IMG/VR virus record: IMGVR_UViG_3300043399_000210
Coordinates: 1 to 37,216 of that record
Direction: 5' to 3' (one strand)
Source: a virus
DNA length: 37,216 nucleotides
Position numbers and translations under genes: made by a program
Shown: positions 23,998 through 30,207 of the stretch, piece by piece
Layout of the letters: each line of letters begins with the position of its first letter
Numbering within the stretch: position 1 is the stretch's first letter
Notes under the pieces: model-generated
Told to the model about the DNA's origin: nothing
The model's input: only the letters and a program-made list of their open reading frames with translations
Database searches by the model: none

Positions 23998-24660
23998 AAC
24001 ACAATAGATAGTAGCTATCCTCGTGCCTACTTTGGCGATGAACCAGAGATGTTGGCAGAGGTCACAGTGCCTGTCACAGAGCAGGACAAGAAGTCCCTTG
24101 ACAAGAAGACTAAGACACAACGAAAGACTGCCTCGCCACAGCAGGTAGCCCAGAAGAAGGCTGAGCGACAGAAGCTTGCAATGTACGCAAAGCAAGAGAG
24201 CAAACGTGCTCCAAAAGTCCAGATTGACCAGAAGCTTATTCTCTGGACATGGATCATTGGCATCATCGTTGCCTTCGTATCTTCAGCTGTAGTTTCATTT
24301 AATGGAATCACTGCTGTGGCACAGTTTGTAGGACTCTCAGTAGACTGGATTGGATACCTGTTCTTCTTCTTCATTGAGTTGATGTATCTTCTCTTCCTTA
24401 TGGCGTACTTGCTTCTTGCATCTCGTGTAGACGAAGATGGTAAGCCAGAGCGTACAGCAGGTGCATTCTGGGGCATGTTTTCATTCGGTGCAATTGCAGT
24501 TCTTGCAAACGCATTCCACACAATCGACTTCTGGAACTACGACTTCCTAGAACCACGCATGTGGGCTGGGGTAGTGCTCTCAGTAGCCGCACCTATTGCA
24601 ATCATTAGTGCCTCAAAGATGGCATCACGAGTAGTGTTTGCAAAGGCTATCAAGCTATGA
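23995..24660 (+). CDS. Four-helix membrane protein (SpdB/DUF2637-like topology)
   Basis: A 221-aa protein with a basic, Lys/Gln-rich N-terminus (~1-75, likely cytoplasmic) and four hydrophobic helices (~80-103, ~118-138, ~160-178 and ~186-207). The phrase VGLSVDWIGYLFFFFIELMY recalls SpdB/DUF2637 membrane proteins of actinobacteria and their plasmids, but the resemblance is mainly in topology. The ATG lies six bases after a -10, so the mRNA is probably leaderless. It overlaps the kinase gene. A role in spread or membrane modification is speculative. Confidence 0.65.
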   Translation: MNTIDSSYPRAYFGDEPEMLAEVTVPVTEQDKKSLDKKTKTQRKTASPQQVAQKKAERQKLAMYAKQESKRAPKVQIDQKLILWTWIIGIIVAFVSSAVVSFNGITAVAQFVGLSVDWIGYLFFFFIELMYLLFLMAYLLLASRVDEDGKPERTAGAFWGMFSFGAIAVLANAFHTIDFWNYDFLEPRMWAGVVLSVAAPIAIISASKMASRVVFAKAIKL

Positions 24661-25199
24661 TCGTTGGACTAAGCGGATACGCCCAGAGCGGTAAAGACAC
24701 AGTTGCTAATCATCTTGTAGAGCATTATGGATTCACTCGCATTGCGTTTGCTGATTCCATTCGTGAAGCACTCTATAGGCTGAACCCATCACTTCCAGAT
24801 GTCCCAGATCTTCCAGGAGTTACGCTTAAGTCTGCAGTAGATAGCATGGGCTGGGAGTTTGTAAAGAACATTTCGCCACACACTCGTGCATTGCTACAAC
24901 GTTTTGGTACTGAGGTAGCCAGAGACCTGTGGGACGAAGATTTCTGGGTAGATCTTGCAATGAAGAAGGCTTCTAGTCTAGACAAGGTTGTGATTACTGA
25001 TGTACGATATCCTAACGAGCTGGAGGCTATTTTAAAAGCAAATGGTGATGTCTGGAGAATCATAAAGCCAAACATAGCTCCTGTCAATAGACACGCTTCT
25101 GAGGTTGCACTAGATCACTATCAATTTAATAGAATCATTCTAAATGATACATCACTAGAAAATCTCTACGCAACAGTAGACTATCTAATACAGCACTAA
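24657..25199 (+). CDS. Deoxynucleoside monophosphate kinase
   Basis: A 180-aa P-loop kinase. Walker A is G7-YAQS-G12-K13-D-T; the FADSIREALYRL stretch and the RFGTEVARDLWDEDFWVD lid-like region match T4 gp1-type dNMP kinases. VVITDVRYPNELEAI is the Walker B-like region. It would phosphorylate dTMP, dGMP and related monophosphates, completing the pathway from NrdEF, deaminase and ThyX to dNDPs. The start overlaps the previous stop (ATGA). tRNA-Ile begins six bases after the stop. Confidence 0.9.
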   Translation: MIVGLSGYAQSGKDTVANHLVEHYGFTRIAFADSIREALYRLNPSLPDVPDLPGVTLKSAVDSMGWEFVKNISPHTRALLQRFGTEVARDLWDEDFWVDLAMKKASSLDKVVITDVRYPNELEAILKANGDVWRIIKPNIAPVNRHASEVALDHYQFNRIILNDTSLENLYATVDYLIQH

Positions 25200-25204
25200 G
25201 TCTG

Positions 25205-25281
25205 GGGCAGGTAGCATAAACGGTAAATGCAGGACTCTTATAAGGTCAAGACAGAGGGATCGTTACCCTCCCTGCCTACCA
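25205..25281 (+). tRNA. tRNA-Ile (anticodon TAT)
   Basis: Acceptor GGGCAGG/CCTGCCT (first pair G:T), D-stem GCAT/ATGC, anticodon loop CTTATAA and T-arm GAGGG-ATCGTTA-CCCTC with an unusual first loop base (A instead of T). CCA is encoded. It would read AUA, a rare codon in high-GC hosts. Such a TAT tRNA replaces the lysidine-dependent route. Confidence 0.82.
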
Positions 25282-25354
25282 CCCTCCATAGCTCAGGGGA
25301 TAGAGCGTCGGACTTCTAATCCGTGCGTCGTAGGTTCGAATCCTACTGGGGGGA
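25282..25354 (+). tRNA. tRNA-Arg (anticodon TCT)
   Basis: Acceptor CCCTCCA/TGGGGGG, D-stem GCTC/GAGC, anticodon stem TCGGA/TCCGT with loop CTTCTAA, T-arm GTAGG-TTCGAAT-CCTAC. It reads AGA, rare in high-GC hosts. Confidence 0.93.
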
Positions 25355-25370
25355 CTCATAGAAAGGTAAA

Positions 25371-25388
25371 TGGTATAATACTATTATG
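25371..25388 (+). promoter_or_regulatory. Leaderless extended -10 promoter
   Basis: TGGTATAAT (25371-25379), six bases, ATG 25386. No -35 and no Shine-Dalgarno. Confidence 0.72.
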
Positions 25389-26054
25389 ACAAATAAACTA
25401 GCAATTCTAGTGCCAACTCGTGGTAGACCACAGAACATGGCACGACTCTCAGAGGCACTCAAAAAGACATGCACCTCTGATTATCACCTTTATGTCCGTA
25501 TGGATGATGATGATACTGCTAAGTATCCAGAGATCGAAAATGGAACATACATCACAGGACCAAGAGTCTTCTTTGCTGGCTCTGTAAATGAACTAGCATC
25601 CATTGCTTCTGTGGATGGCTTCACACACATTGCTATTCTTGGAGACGATGTTCTCCCTGAAACAATTGGCTGGGACGATAAGATGATGTCAGCTGTGCCT
25701 GATCTTGGGGTAGCATACGGCAGTGACGGTCTAGAAGAGTTACACGGAGAAGATCTTCCAACACACGTTGTAGTACCCATTGAGATGTATAACCGTCTTG
25801 GCTGGATTGCACTACCTGCACTACGTCACCTGTTCTGTGACAATGTTTGGAGAGAGCTTGGGAAGGCAACTAATTTTATCTACCTTCCAGACGTAAAGCT
25901 TACACACCTTCACAGATGGAATAAGTCTGCACCAGACGATAAGACGTACCAAGAGGCTAATGACAAGATCAAGCGTCAGAAGGATAAGGAAGCCTTCGAA
26001 CTATGGCGTAAGGGTAAGGGTCTTAGAGATGCAAAGAAAGCTTTAGAAGCATGA
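25386..26054 (+). CDS. GT-A (family 2-like) glycosyltransferase
   Basis: A 222-aa protein with the GT-A opening LAILVPTRGRPQNM, an acidic DDDD at 40-43, and GDD at 86-88 as the metal-binding site (ILGDDVLP). The C-terminus is helical and basic. It should transfer a sugar from a nucleotide-sugar donor. Targets in phages include DNA bases, capsid proteins or host surface glycans; nothing here decides between them. It overlaps the GT-B gene by four bases and is followed by a third glycosyltransferase-like gene. Confidence 0.82.
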   Translation: MTNKLAILVPTRGRPQNMARLSEALKKTCTSDYHLYVRMDDDDTAKYPEIENGTYITGPRVFFAGSVNELASIASVDGFTHIAILGDDVLPETIGWDDKMMSAVPDLGVAYGSDGLEELHGEDLPTHVVVPIEMYNRLGWIALPALRHLFCDNVWRELGKATNFIYLPDVKLTHLHRWNKSAPDDKTYQEANDKIKRQKDKEAFELWRKGKGLRDAKKALEA

Positions 26055-27103
26055 GTCTTGTAGCAGTATCGCACGGATATCCACCAATTTGGAATATGGG
26101 TGGAGAAGTATCGTTGCATAGAACTATGGTAGCTGCACGTGGGGATAAGTACGTTTTGACAAAGACAGACAGCCCTTACACTTTTGAGGGGGTACATGCA
26201 GTAAACATTGATACTCCTAACGTACTAGATATTAAGGCAGACCCACGACCTATTGCAAAGCAACTAGAAGAACTAAATGCTAAGGTAGTTATTGGTCAGA
26301 ACGAGCTATCGTTACCAGCAGTTAAGGCTGCAAGCATGGTTGGGGCAGTATCTGTAGTAAATGTACACACACCACCAAAATACGGTAGAGGAATTCAGCA
26401 AGCAGTGATTGACGCTGACTATGCAATTTATAACACACAGACTTCTGCTACACAGTGGGGAGAGCCAAATGCTCTTGTCGTTCATCCACCAATTAGTCCA
26501 CTGCCAAAAGACACGCTGTCTGGTGGAGATGCCTATACGCTGCTTTCGTCACTAGCCAACAAGGGCGTACAGGTCGTTCTTGATCTTGCTAAGCAATACC
26601 CAAATCAAAGATTCATTATTGTAAGATCCCCTGCCGAGCCAACACACGGCATTGAGGATTTAATGGAACAAGCGGCACGACTTCCCAATGTTGAGTTACA
26701 CCCTCGTGTATCTCCAGAAGAGGTTGTAAAATACTTTAAGCAGACAAGGATTCTTCTTGTCCCTTCACGATACGAGACATATGGCATGTCAACAATTGAG
26801 GCTGCAGGATATGGCATTCCAACAGTCCACGTAGATACACCGCATGTTAGGGAGGGTATCGGAGAAGCAGCCATACTAGTACCACCACTAAGCCTAATGG
26901 CTACAGCAGAAGGCATTGAGACTATCGAAGAGAACTACCAGGAGTATGCAGACAAGGCTAGGGCAAGAGCAGAATGGTTGGATGCACGACAGAAGATAGA
27001 GTTAGAGCAGTTTGCAGACTTTATAGATACAGCAACTATCCCTAAGAACAAGAGTGATAGAGCTAGAAAAGTCCTTAAGGCATCTAGACGACGCTACTCG
27101 TAG
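26051..27103 (+). CDS. GT-B (family 4-like) glycosyltransferase
   Basis: A 350-aa two-domain GT-B enzyme. The N-terminal acceptor domain opens LVAVSHGYPPIWNMGGEVSL; the C-terminal donor domain has LLVPSRYETYGMSTIEAAG, with the E242-x7-E250 pair that binds the nucleotide sugar, and YGIPTVHVDTPHVREGI. It may add a second sugar after the upstream GT-A enzyme. Its 3' end overlaps by ten bases the 3' end of a leftward gene of the same functional class. Confidence 0.88.
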   Translation: MSLVAVSHGYPPIWNMGGEVSLHRTMVAARGDKYVLTKTDSPYTFEGVHAVNIDTPNVLDIKADPRPIAKQLEELNAKVVIGQNELSLPAVKAASMVGAVSVVNVHTPPKYGRGIQQAVIDADYAIYNTQTSATQWGEPNALVVHPPISPLPKDTLSGGDAYTLLSSLANKGVQVVLDLAKQYPNQRFIIVRSPAEPTHGIEDLMEQAARLPNVELHPRVSPEEVVKYFKQTRILLVPSRYETYGMSTIEAAGYGIPTVHVDTPHVREGIGEAAILVPPLSLMATAEGIETIEENYQEYADKARARAEWLDARQKIELEQFADFIDTATIPKNKSDRARKVLKASRRRYS

Positions 27104-27795
27104 TACTCATATTTTGATGGCTCTGGGAATAAATCTTTGAGTAGATTGTTATAAACAGTATCAAAGGAAGTATCCTGTGTAGACAAGAACGGATATCTTT
27201 TACTTGCATAATCGTAACTTTTAAACTGAAGATTTCCTTCTTCATATACCTTTACATCTTCGATCTGCTCTAATGTGTCCTCAGAGACAAAGCGATTGCC
27301 GTAGTTAGATCTCCACATTACCTCGTCTCCAAGCACCTGAATAAGCAGGTCTTTTTGCACAGGCATTGGGACATGCAGCTCAAAGTCTAGCATTGTCTTT
27401 CCTCTATGCTTTAAGAAGCGGTACAGGTCAACAAGTTGTGTAACGTATGCAGGAGAAGCCTTGTGCTTACGATACTGTAGAACCTTGTCCCTGAGCGTAC
27501 CACCATAGTAATGCTTGATATCATCAATCTCTCTAACAAAGATAAAGTCGTCGTTCATTACTACAATATCATTAGGTATCTTAATATTCTTACAGGCAAG
27601 GGCTAGACTGTTTTTTACATTAGAGAATCGATTGCTATTCTGCTCAGACTTTATGTAGTTTCCAATGTACCAGTCTGGCTTACCACCAACAACCCAAACG
27701 GTAGCGTCAGGATAGAACTTCTCAATCGATCTAAGCGAATATCTAAGCTCTTCATTCTTGCCATTCTTGCATACATATACAAATGTTTTACCCAT
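27094..27795 (-). CDS. Stealth/capsule-type phosphotransferase-like protein
   Basis: A 233-aa protein on the minus strand. NDD at 81-83 in VVMNDDFIFV and the later DFELHVPMPVQK and WRSNYGNRF segments follow the order of conserved regions in Stealth-type sugar-phosphate transferases and related GT-A enzymes. It lies tail to tail with the GT-B gene, completing a three-gene glycosylation set. Its ATG is six bases after a TGTTATAAT element, so the mRNA should be leaderless. Target unknown. Confidence 0.7.
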   Translation of the reverse strand: MGKTFVYVCKNGKNEELRYSLRSIEKFYPDATVWVVGGKPDWYIGNYIKSEQNSNRFSNVKNSLALACKNIKIPNDIVVMNDDFIFVREIDDIKHYYGGTLRDKVLQYRKHKASPAYVTQLVDLYRFLKHRGKTMLDFELHVPMPVQKDLLIQVLGDEVMWRSNYGNRFVSEDTLEQIEDVKVYEEGNLQFKSYDYASKRYPFLSTQDTSFDTVYNNLLKDLFPEPSKYEYYE

Positions 27796-27831
27796 ATATC
27801 AATTATAACATTTGGTATAATGGTTATGATG
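27793..27831. promoter_or_regulatory. Compact divergent leaderless promoter pair
   Basis: On the minus strand, TGTTATAAT (27810 to 27802) is six bases before ATG 27795. On the plus strand, TGGTATAAT (27813-27821) is seven bases before ATG 27829. The two extended -10 elements are only two bases apart, and the start codons about 33 bp apart. Neither gene has a Shine-Dalgarno. Confidence 0.75.
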
Positions 27832-28089
27832 TCAATTACAGAACATTTACCAGCTCTGCAACGATATAAAGAAGAGCAAGGTTGCACTGATTGTGGAATG
27901 AACTACCCCCATTTTGTTCTAGAATTTGACCATAGACCAGGTGAACGTAAGTTTGGGAATGTCTATCGTGTACTCAAGAAGTACGGTGCTGAGAAGGCGT
28001 GGGCAGAGGTAAAGAAGTGTGACGTAGTGTGCTCAAACTGCCATAAGCTAAGAACCTACGAGAGAGAACAAGAGCTACTAGCCTCTTAG
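27829..28089 (+). CDS. HNH endonuclease-like protein
   Basis: About 86 aa from ATG 27829 (ATG 27826 and 27820 are also in frame, but the latter overlaps the -10). It has C-x2-C (CTDCGMNYP), the FDHRPG histidine and a second C-x2-C-H (VCSNCHKLRT), the zinc-stabilised HNH fold. Small HNH proteins in phages may be homing nucleases or packaging cofactors. It is divergent from the Stealth-like gene and overlaps the 3' end of the next leftward gene by 12 bases. Confidence 0.85.
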   Translation: MSITEHLPALQRYKEEQGCTDCGMNYPHFVLEFDHRPGERKFGNVYRVLKKYGAEKAWAEVKKCDVVCSNCHKLRTYEREQELLAS

Positions 28090-28278
28090 AATACGACCCA
28101 AAGCCCAGTCAAGGACAGATACGGCTACATGATCGCCACGTGAATCCTTTTCCTGAATAAGCATTCTAATCTCGTTGAGGAATCGACTACGCTCCTCCAT
28201 AATTCCAGCCTCATAAAGCTCAATAAGGTGATTTTCGATTATTGCCATATGGGTTTTCCCATCTCTTCCAATGTTCAT
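28078..28278 (-). CDS. Small helical protein, unknown function
   Basis: A 66-aa helical protein. Its middle (EAGIMEERSRFLNEIRMLI) resembles the G-x3-ER-x-RII-x-LL pattern shared by the three tandem genes at 31.4-31.9 kb, but it lacks their cysteines. TATACT on the minus strand (28290 to 28285) lies exactly six bases before its ATG, so it is probably leaderless. It is divergent from the next gene. Confidence 0.6.
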   Translation of the reverse strand: MNIGRDGKTHMAIIENHLIELYEAGIMEERSRFLNEIRMLIQEKDSRGDHVAVSVLDWALGRILRG

Positions 28279-28317
28279 ATACCAAGTATACAGTATTTCT
28301 GGTATAATTGGGGTATG
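28276..28317. promoter_or_regulatory. Second compact divergent leaderless promoter pair
   Basis: Minus strand: TATACT (28290 to 28285), six bases, ATG 28278. Plus strand: TGGTATAAT (28300-28308), six bases, ATG 28315. No Shine-Dalgarno on either side. Start codons are 37 bp apart. Confidence 0.72.
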
Positions 28318-28440
28318 ACAAATTTCGAATACCCTATCTTCCCAGACCGCACATATCGAATCGATATTGACGGTGAAAAGTACTACATTACTGGTGCAAA
28401 TCTTATTGCGATCGCACTTGACAAAATTGACGAGGAATGA
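28315..28440 (+). CDS. Small leaderless protein, unknown function
   Basis: 41 aa, starting at ATG 28315 six bases after TGGTATAAT. It consists of beta-like segments (TYRIDIDGEKYYITG) and a short acidic helix. A longer in-frame reading from 28228 would cross the promoter and is rejected. No family recognised. Confidence 0.6.
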   Translation: MTNFEYPIFPDRTYRIDIDGEKYYITGANLIAIALDKIDEE

Positions 28441-28451
28441 GATAATGGGGT

Positions 28452-28694
28452 ATGAAGAAAATATTTATACCCACGCCTCGTAATCTTAAGCGTAGAGACG
28501 AACTCATGCGTAAGCTTGGTGCTCGTGACATGAAAGAACGTCTTGTTGATTTCGTAGAAACTCGCATGGAAAATGGCATTATCGAAGTTGAGGATGCCTA
28601 CAAGCAAGGGCATCCACAGATGGGAGACTATCTTAGTGGTGCTGTTGCTGCCTGTAATGCAATGATCAGAACAATTAGGAGCAATCAGTTCTAA
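28452..28694 (+). CDS. Small basic/helical protein, unknown function
   Basis: 80 aa. A basic N-terminus (KKIFIPTPRNLKRRDELMRKL) is followed by helices with AAVAACNAM-like hydrophobic stretches. A GATAAT five bases before ATG 28452 might be another leaderless signal, but it is weaker than the others, and no clear Shine-Dalgarno is at the right distance. The stop overlaps the next start. Confidence 0.6.
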   Translation: MKKIFIPTPRNLKRRDELMRKLGARDMKERLVDFVETRMENGIIEVEDAYKQGHPQMGDYLSGAVAACNAMIRTIRSNQF

Positions 28695-28894
28695 TGACAC
28701 AATACAACGTAATCGAACTAGAAGGGTTAGACGAGATGCAAACCCAGATTGTGAATGCAGTAATTCATGAGGGAGAGATGCGACAGACCGAAAAGGTAAT
28801 CGCACTCCTTGAGCGTAAAATGGTAGAAGAGTACCAAGATAAAGAAAAGGTTAACTTCTACTACAACCTTATCGCAGAGATAGAATCGCTTTGA
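28694..28894 (+). CDS. Small acidic helical protein, unknown function
   Basis: 66 aa, nearly all helix, with EKVIALLERKMVEEY reminiscent of the RERIIALL helix of the three tandem genes at 31.4-31.9 kb. It is coupled to the previous gene (TAATG), and the next mini-gene may start over its stop (TTGA). Function unknown. Confidence 0.6.
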   Translation: MTQYNVIELEGLDEMQTQIVNAVIHEGEMRQTEKVIALLERKMVEEYQDKEKVNFYYNLIAEIESL

Positions 28895-28971
28895 TTTGTA
28901 GAAAACACCGTGTCCTCTACCGTGGAGGGTACTGCAAAATCTGTTATGAAGAAAGGCAGAAGCGTGGCTAA
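28891..28971 (+). CDS. Possible 26-aa zinc-finger mini-protein
   Basis: From TTG 28891 (overlapping the previous stop) to TAA 28971. It has C-x2-H and, eleven residues on, C-x2-C (CRKH...CKIC) in only 26 residues with a basic tail, a minimal zinc knuckle. The start has no strong ribosome site and would depend on translational coupling. Confidence 0.45.
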   Translation: MICRKHRVLYRGGYCKICYEERQKRG

Positions 28972-29074
28972 GACAATTGTACATTTTGGATCACCAGAGG
29001 GAACCACTTATGGAGACAAAGACACTTCGAAGATTGTTATTATCACTGGGGGCAATGATGGCAACCCAAGTTGA
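28964..29074 (+). CDS. Possible 36-aa protein
   Basis: GTG 28964, with AAAGG seven bases upstream, to TGA 29074. It is glycine-rich with a short hydrophobic run (KIVIITGGNDG). It overlaps the next gene's 5' region, and only one of the two readings of 29010-29055 may be used. No family recognised. Confidence 0.35.
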   Translation: MAKTIVHFGSPEGTTYGDKDTSKIVIITGGNDGNPS

Positions 29075-29312
29075 GATGCGTGTCAATGGGAGTATTATCC
29101 AGACACTCCACATTGGTCGAATTGAGGGAACAGAAGACAAGCATTCCCTCAATACATACATTGCAGTGGTCCGTCGTCCAGGAGAGCAGCCAGACTGGTA
29201 TGCTGACGATGCCACAGAGTTCCAGCATCGCTATGGTGACGGCATTGAGGAATTAGTTCGTAAAGCACTCAATGCAATCCATGAGGCAGAGGAGCTTCAG
29301 GGATTACTCTAA
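29055..29312 (+). CDS. Small protein, unknown function (start uncertain)
   Basis: About 85 aa from ATG 29055 or 29058. An alternative ATG at 29010 has AGAGGG eight bases upstream and would add 15 residues, but then it would overlap the GTG-start reading at 28964. The protein is a beta-rich first half (MRVNGSIIQTLHIGRIEG) with a helical acidic end. No known family. Confidence 0.6.
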   Translation: MMATQVEMRVNGSIIQTLHIGRIEGTEDKHSLNTYIAVVRRPGEQPDWYADDATEFQHRYGDGIEELVRKALNAIHEAEELQGLL

Positions 29313-29434
29313 AACACATTGACACTGGAGAACAAGTAGAAATATCTATTGTATCTGTATCTGGAAACTGGATGCTATGTTCTGATGGGTATGTATACGA
29401 CACAAGATTTTGGAGTAGAAACCATGGATCGTAA
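29303..29434 (+). CDS. Probable gene with rare ATT start codon
   Basis: A 43-aa open frame that lacks any ATG, GTG or TTG in its first 24 codons but reads like a compact beta protein (DTGEQVEISIVSVSGNWMLC, then DGYVYDTRFW). AGAGGAG (29288-29294) is eight bases before ATT 29303, an ideal Shine-Dalgarno distance. It fills the gap between two genes and overlaps both, as true genes do here. If real, it is an ATT-start gene; otherwise only a 20-codon piece from ATG 29375 is left. Confidence 0.45.
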   Translation: MTLKHIDTGEQVEISIVSVSGNWMLCSDGYVYDTRFWSRNHGS

Positions 29435-29603
29435 AACACGACGAGATAACAAAAAGATTCTAGACACTGTTATGCGTAAGGCAAAGCAGGACATGGCAGA
29501 ATGGATCACTGAGATTGACCGTTTGCCAACCGAAGAGGAACTCCGTGCATTTCAGGCAGGGTACATTTCAGGAATGAATCGTGGAGCAAACAATGAAAAA
29601 TAA
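29424..29603 (+). CDS. Small basic helical protein, unknown function
   Basis: 59 aa from ATG 29424, with GGAG eight bases upstream. A basic N-terminus (DRKTRRDNKKILDTVMRKAK) suggests nucleic-acid binding; the rest is an acidic helix and a GYISGMNRG turn. The longer reading from 29349 overlaps the ATT-start candidate in another frame. Function unknown. Confidence 0.65.
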   Translation: MDRKTRRDNKKILDTVMRKAKQDMAEWITEIDRLPTEEELRAFQAGYISGMNRGANNEK

Positions 29604-29940
29604 GGTAGAGATTAAGTACGTAAGTGCAAAGAATGAAGATTTTCTAACATACACTCCAGACCACTGGGAGCTGACTGTGTGGAGTGATATTGTTGGCAAA
29701 CAGGTTGTTCACCTTACAACAGAACAGGCTTTGGTTGTTGCCATTGCAGTTGGTCTTGTAAAAGATATCGGTAAAAAAGAGGGGTACGAAAAGGCTAAGA
29801 AAAAGTACAAGGCTATTGATAAGATTTCTAGGATGAATTTTCATGGAACCAATAGCATAGGTGTCAATATGCCTTGGGAAGATTCTAACAAGCCAATGCA
29901 ATGGGACCCTAAGCTGATGCTACATGACCCCAACGCCTAA
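29593..29940 (+). CDS. Unknown protein, about 115 aa
   Basis: ATG 29593 with GGAG seven bases upstream, overlapping the previous gene. The first half is beta-rich (HWELTVWSDIVGKQVVHLTT), followed by a helix (ALVVAIAVGLVKDIG) and a lysine-rich segment (KKEGYEKAKKKYKAIDK). The upstream GTG 29581 is less likely. I do not recognise the family. Confidence 0.65.
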   Translation: MKNKVEIKYVSAKNEDFLTYTPDHWELTVWSDIVGKQVVHLTTEQALVVAIAVGLVKDIGKKEGYEKAKKKYKAIDKISRMNFHGTNSIGVNMPWEDSNKPMQWDPKLMLHDPNA

Positions 29941-30157
29941 CTATCTTGAGTGCATCTGCGGTACTTCATGTCTGAATATGACTAAGCCAGAGCAGATCGA
30001 AGATTTCTGGGAAGCACACGATGATTGCTATTACAATTATGAATATGTAAAGCCAAAGGGTACTCATTCAGCTCAGTGTGTTTGTGGGGATAGTATCGAA
30101 TCGTTTCCAGACAGCTGGCATGAGATGTGGCTAGAAGTACACAGCGAACATAGTTGA
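29924..30157 (+). CDS. Tandem zinc-finger-like protein
   Basis: 77 aa with two related halves: CICG followed by an acidic helix ending FWEAH, and CVCG followed by a helix ending MWLEVH. Each half supplies C-x-C and a distal His, a plausible zinc site, so this is an internally duplicated mini-domain. It overlaps the previous gene by 17 bases. A consensus promoter starts at its stop. Confidence 0.65.
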   Translation: MTPTPNYLECICGTSCLNMTKPEQIEDFWEAHDDCYYNYEYVKPKGTHSAQCVCGDSIESFPDSWHEMWLEVHSEHS

Positions 30158-30182
30158 CAAATACTAGTCCAGCCTGTATAAT
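30154..30182 (+). promoter_or_regulatory. Perfect consensus sigma70-type promoter
   Basis: TTGACA (30154-30159), 17 bp, TATAAT (30177-30182). Its start near 30189 gives a leader with GGAG before ATG 30208. Confidence 0.9.
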
Positions 30183-30207
30183 GTTTATAGAGACAAAAGG
30201 AGTGGGT

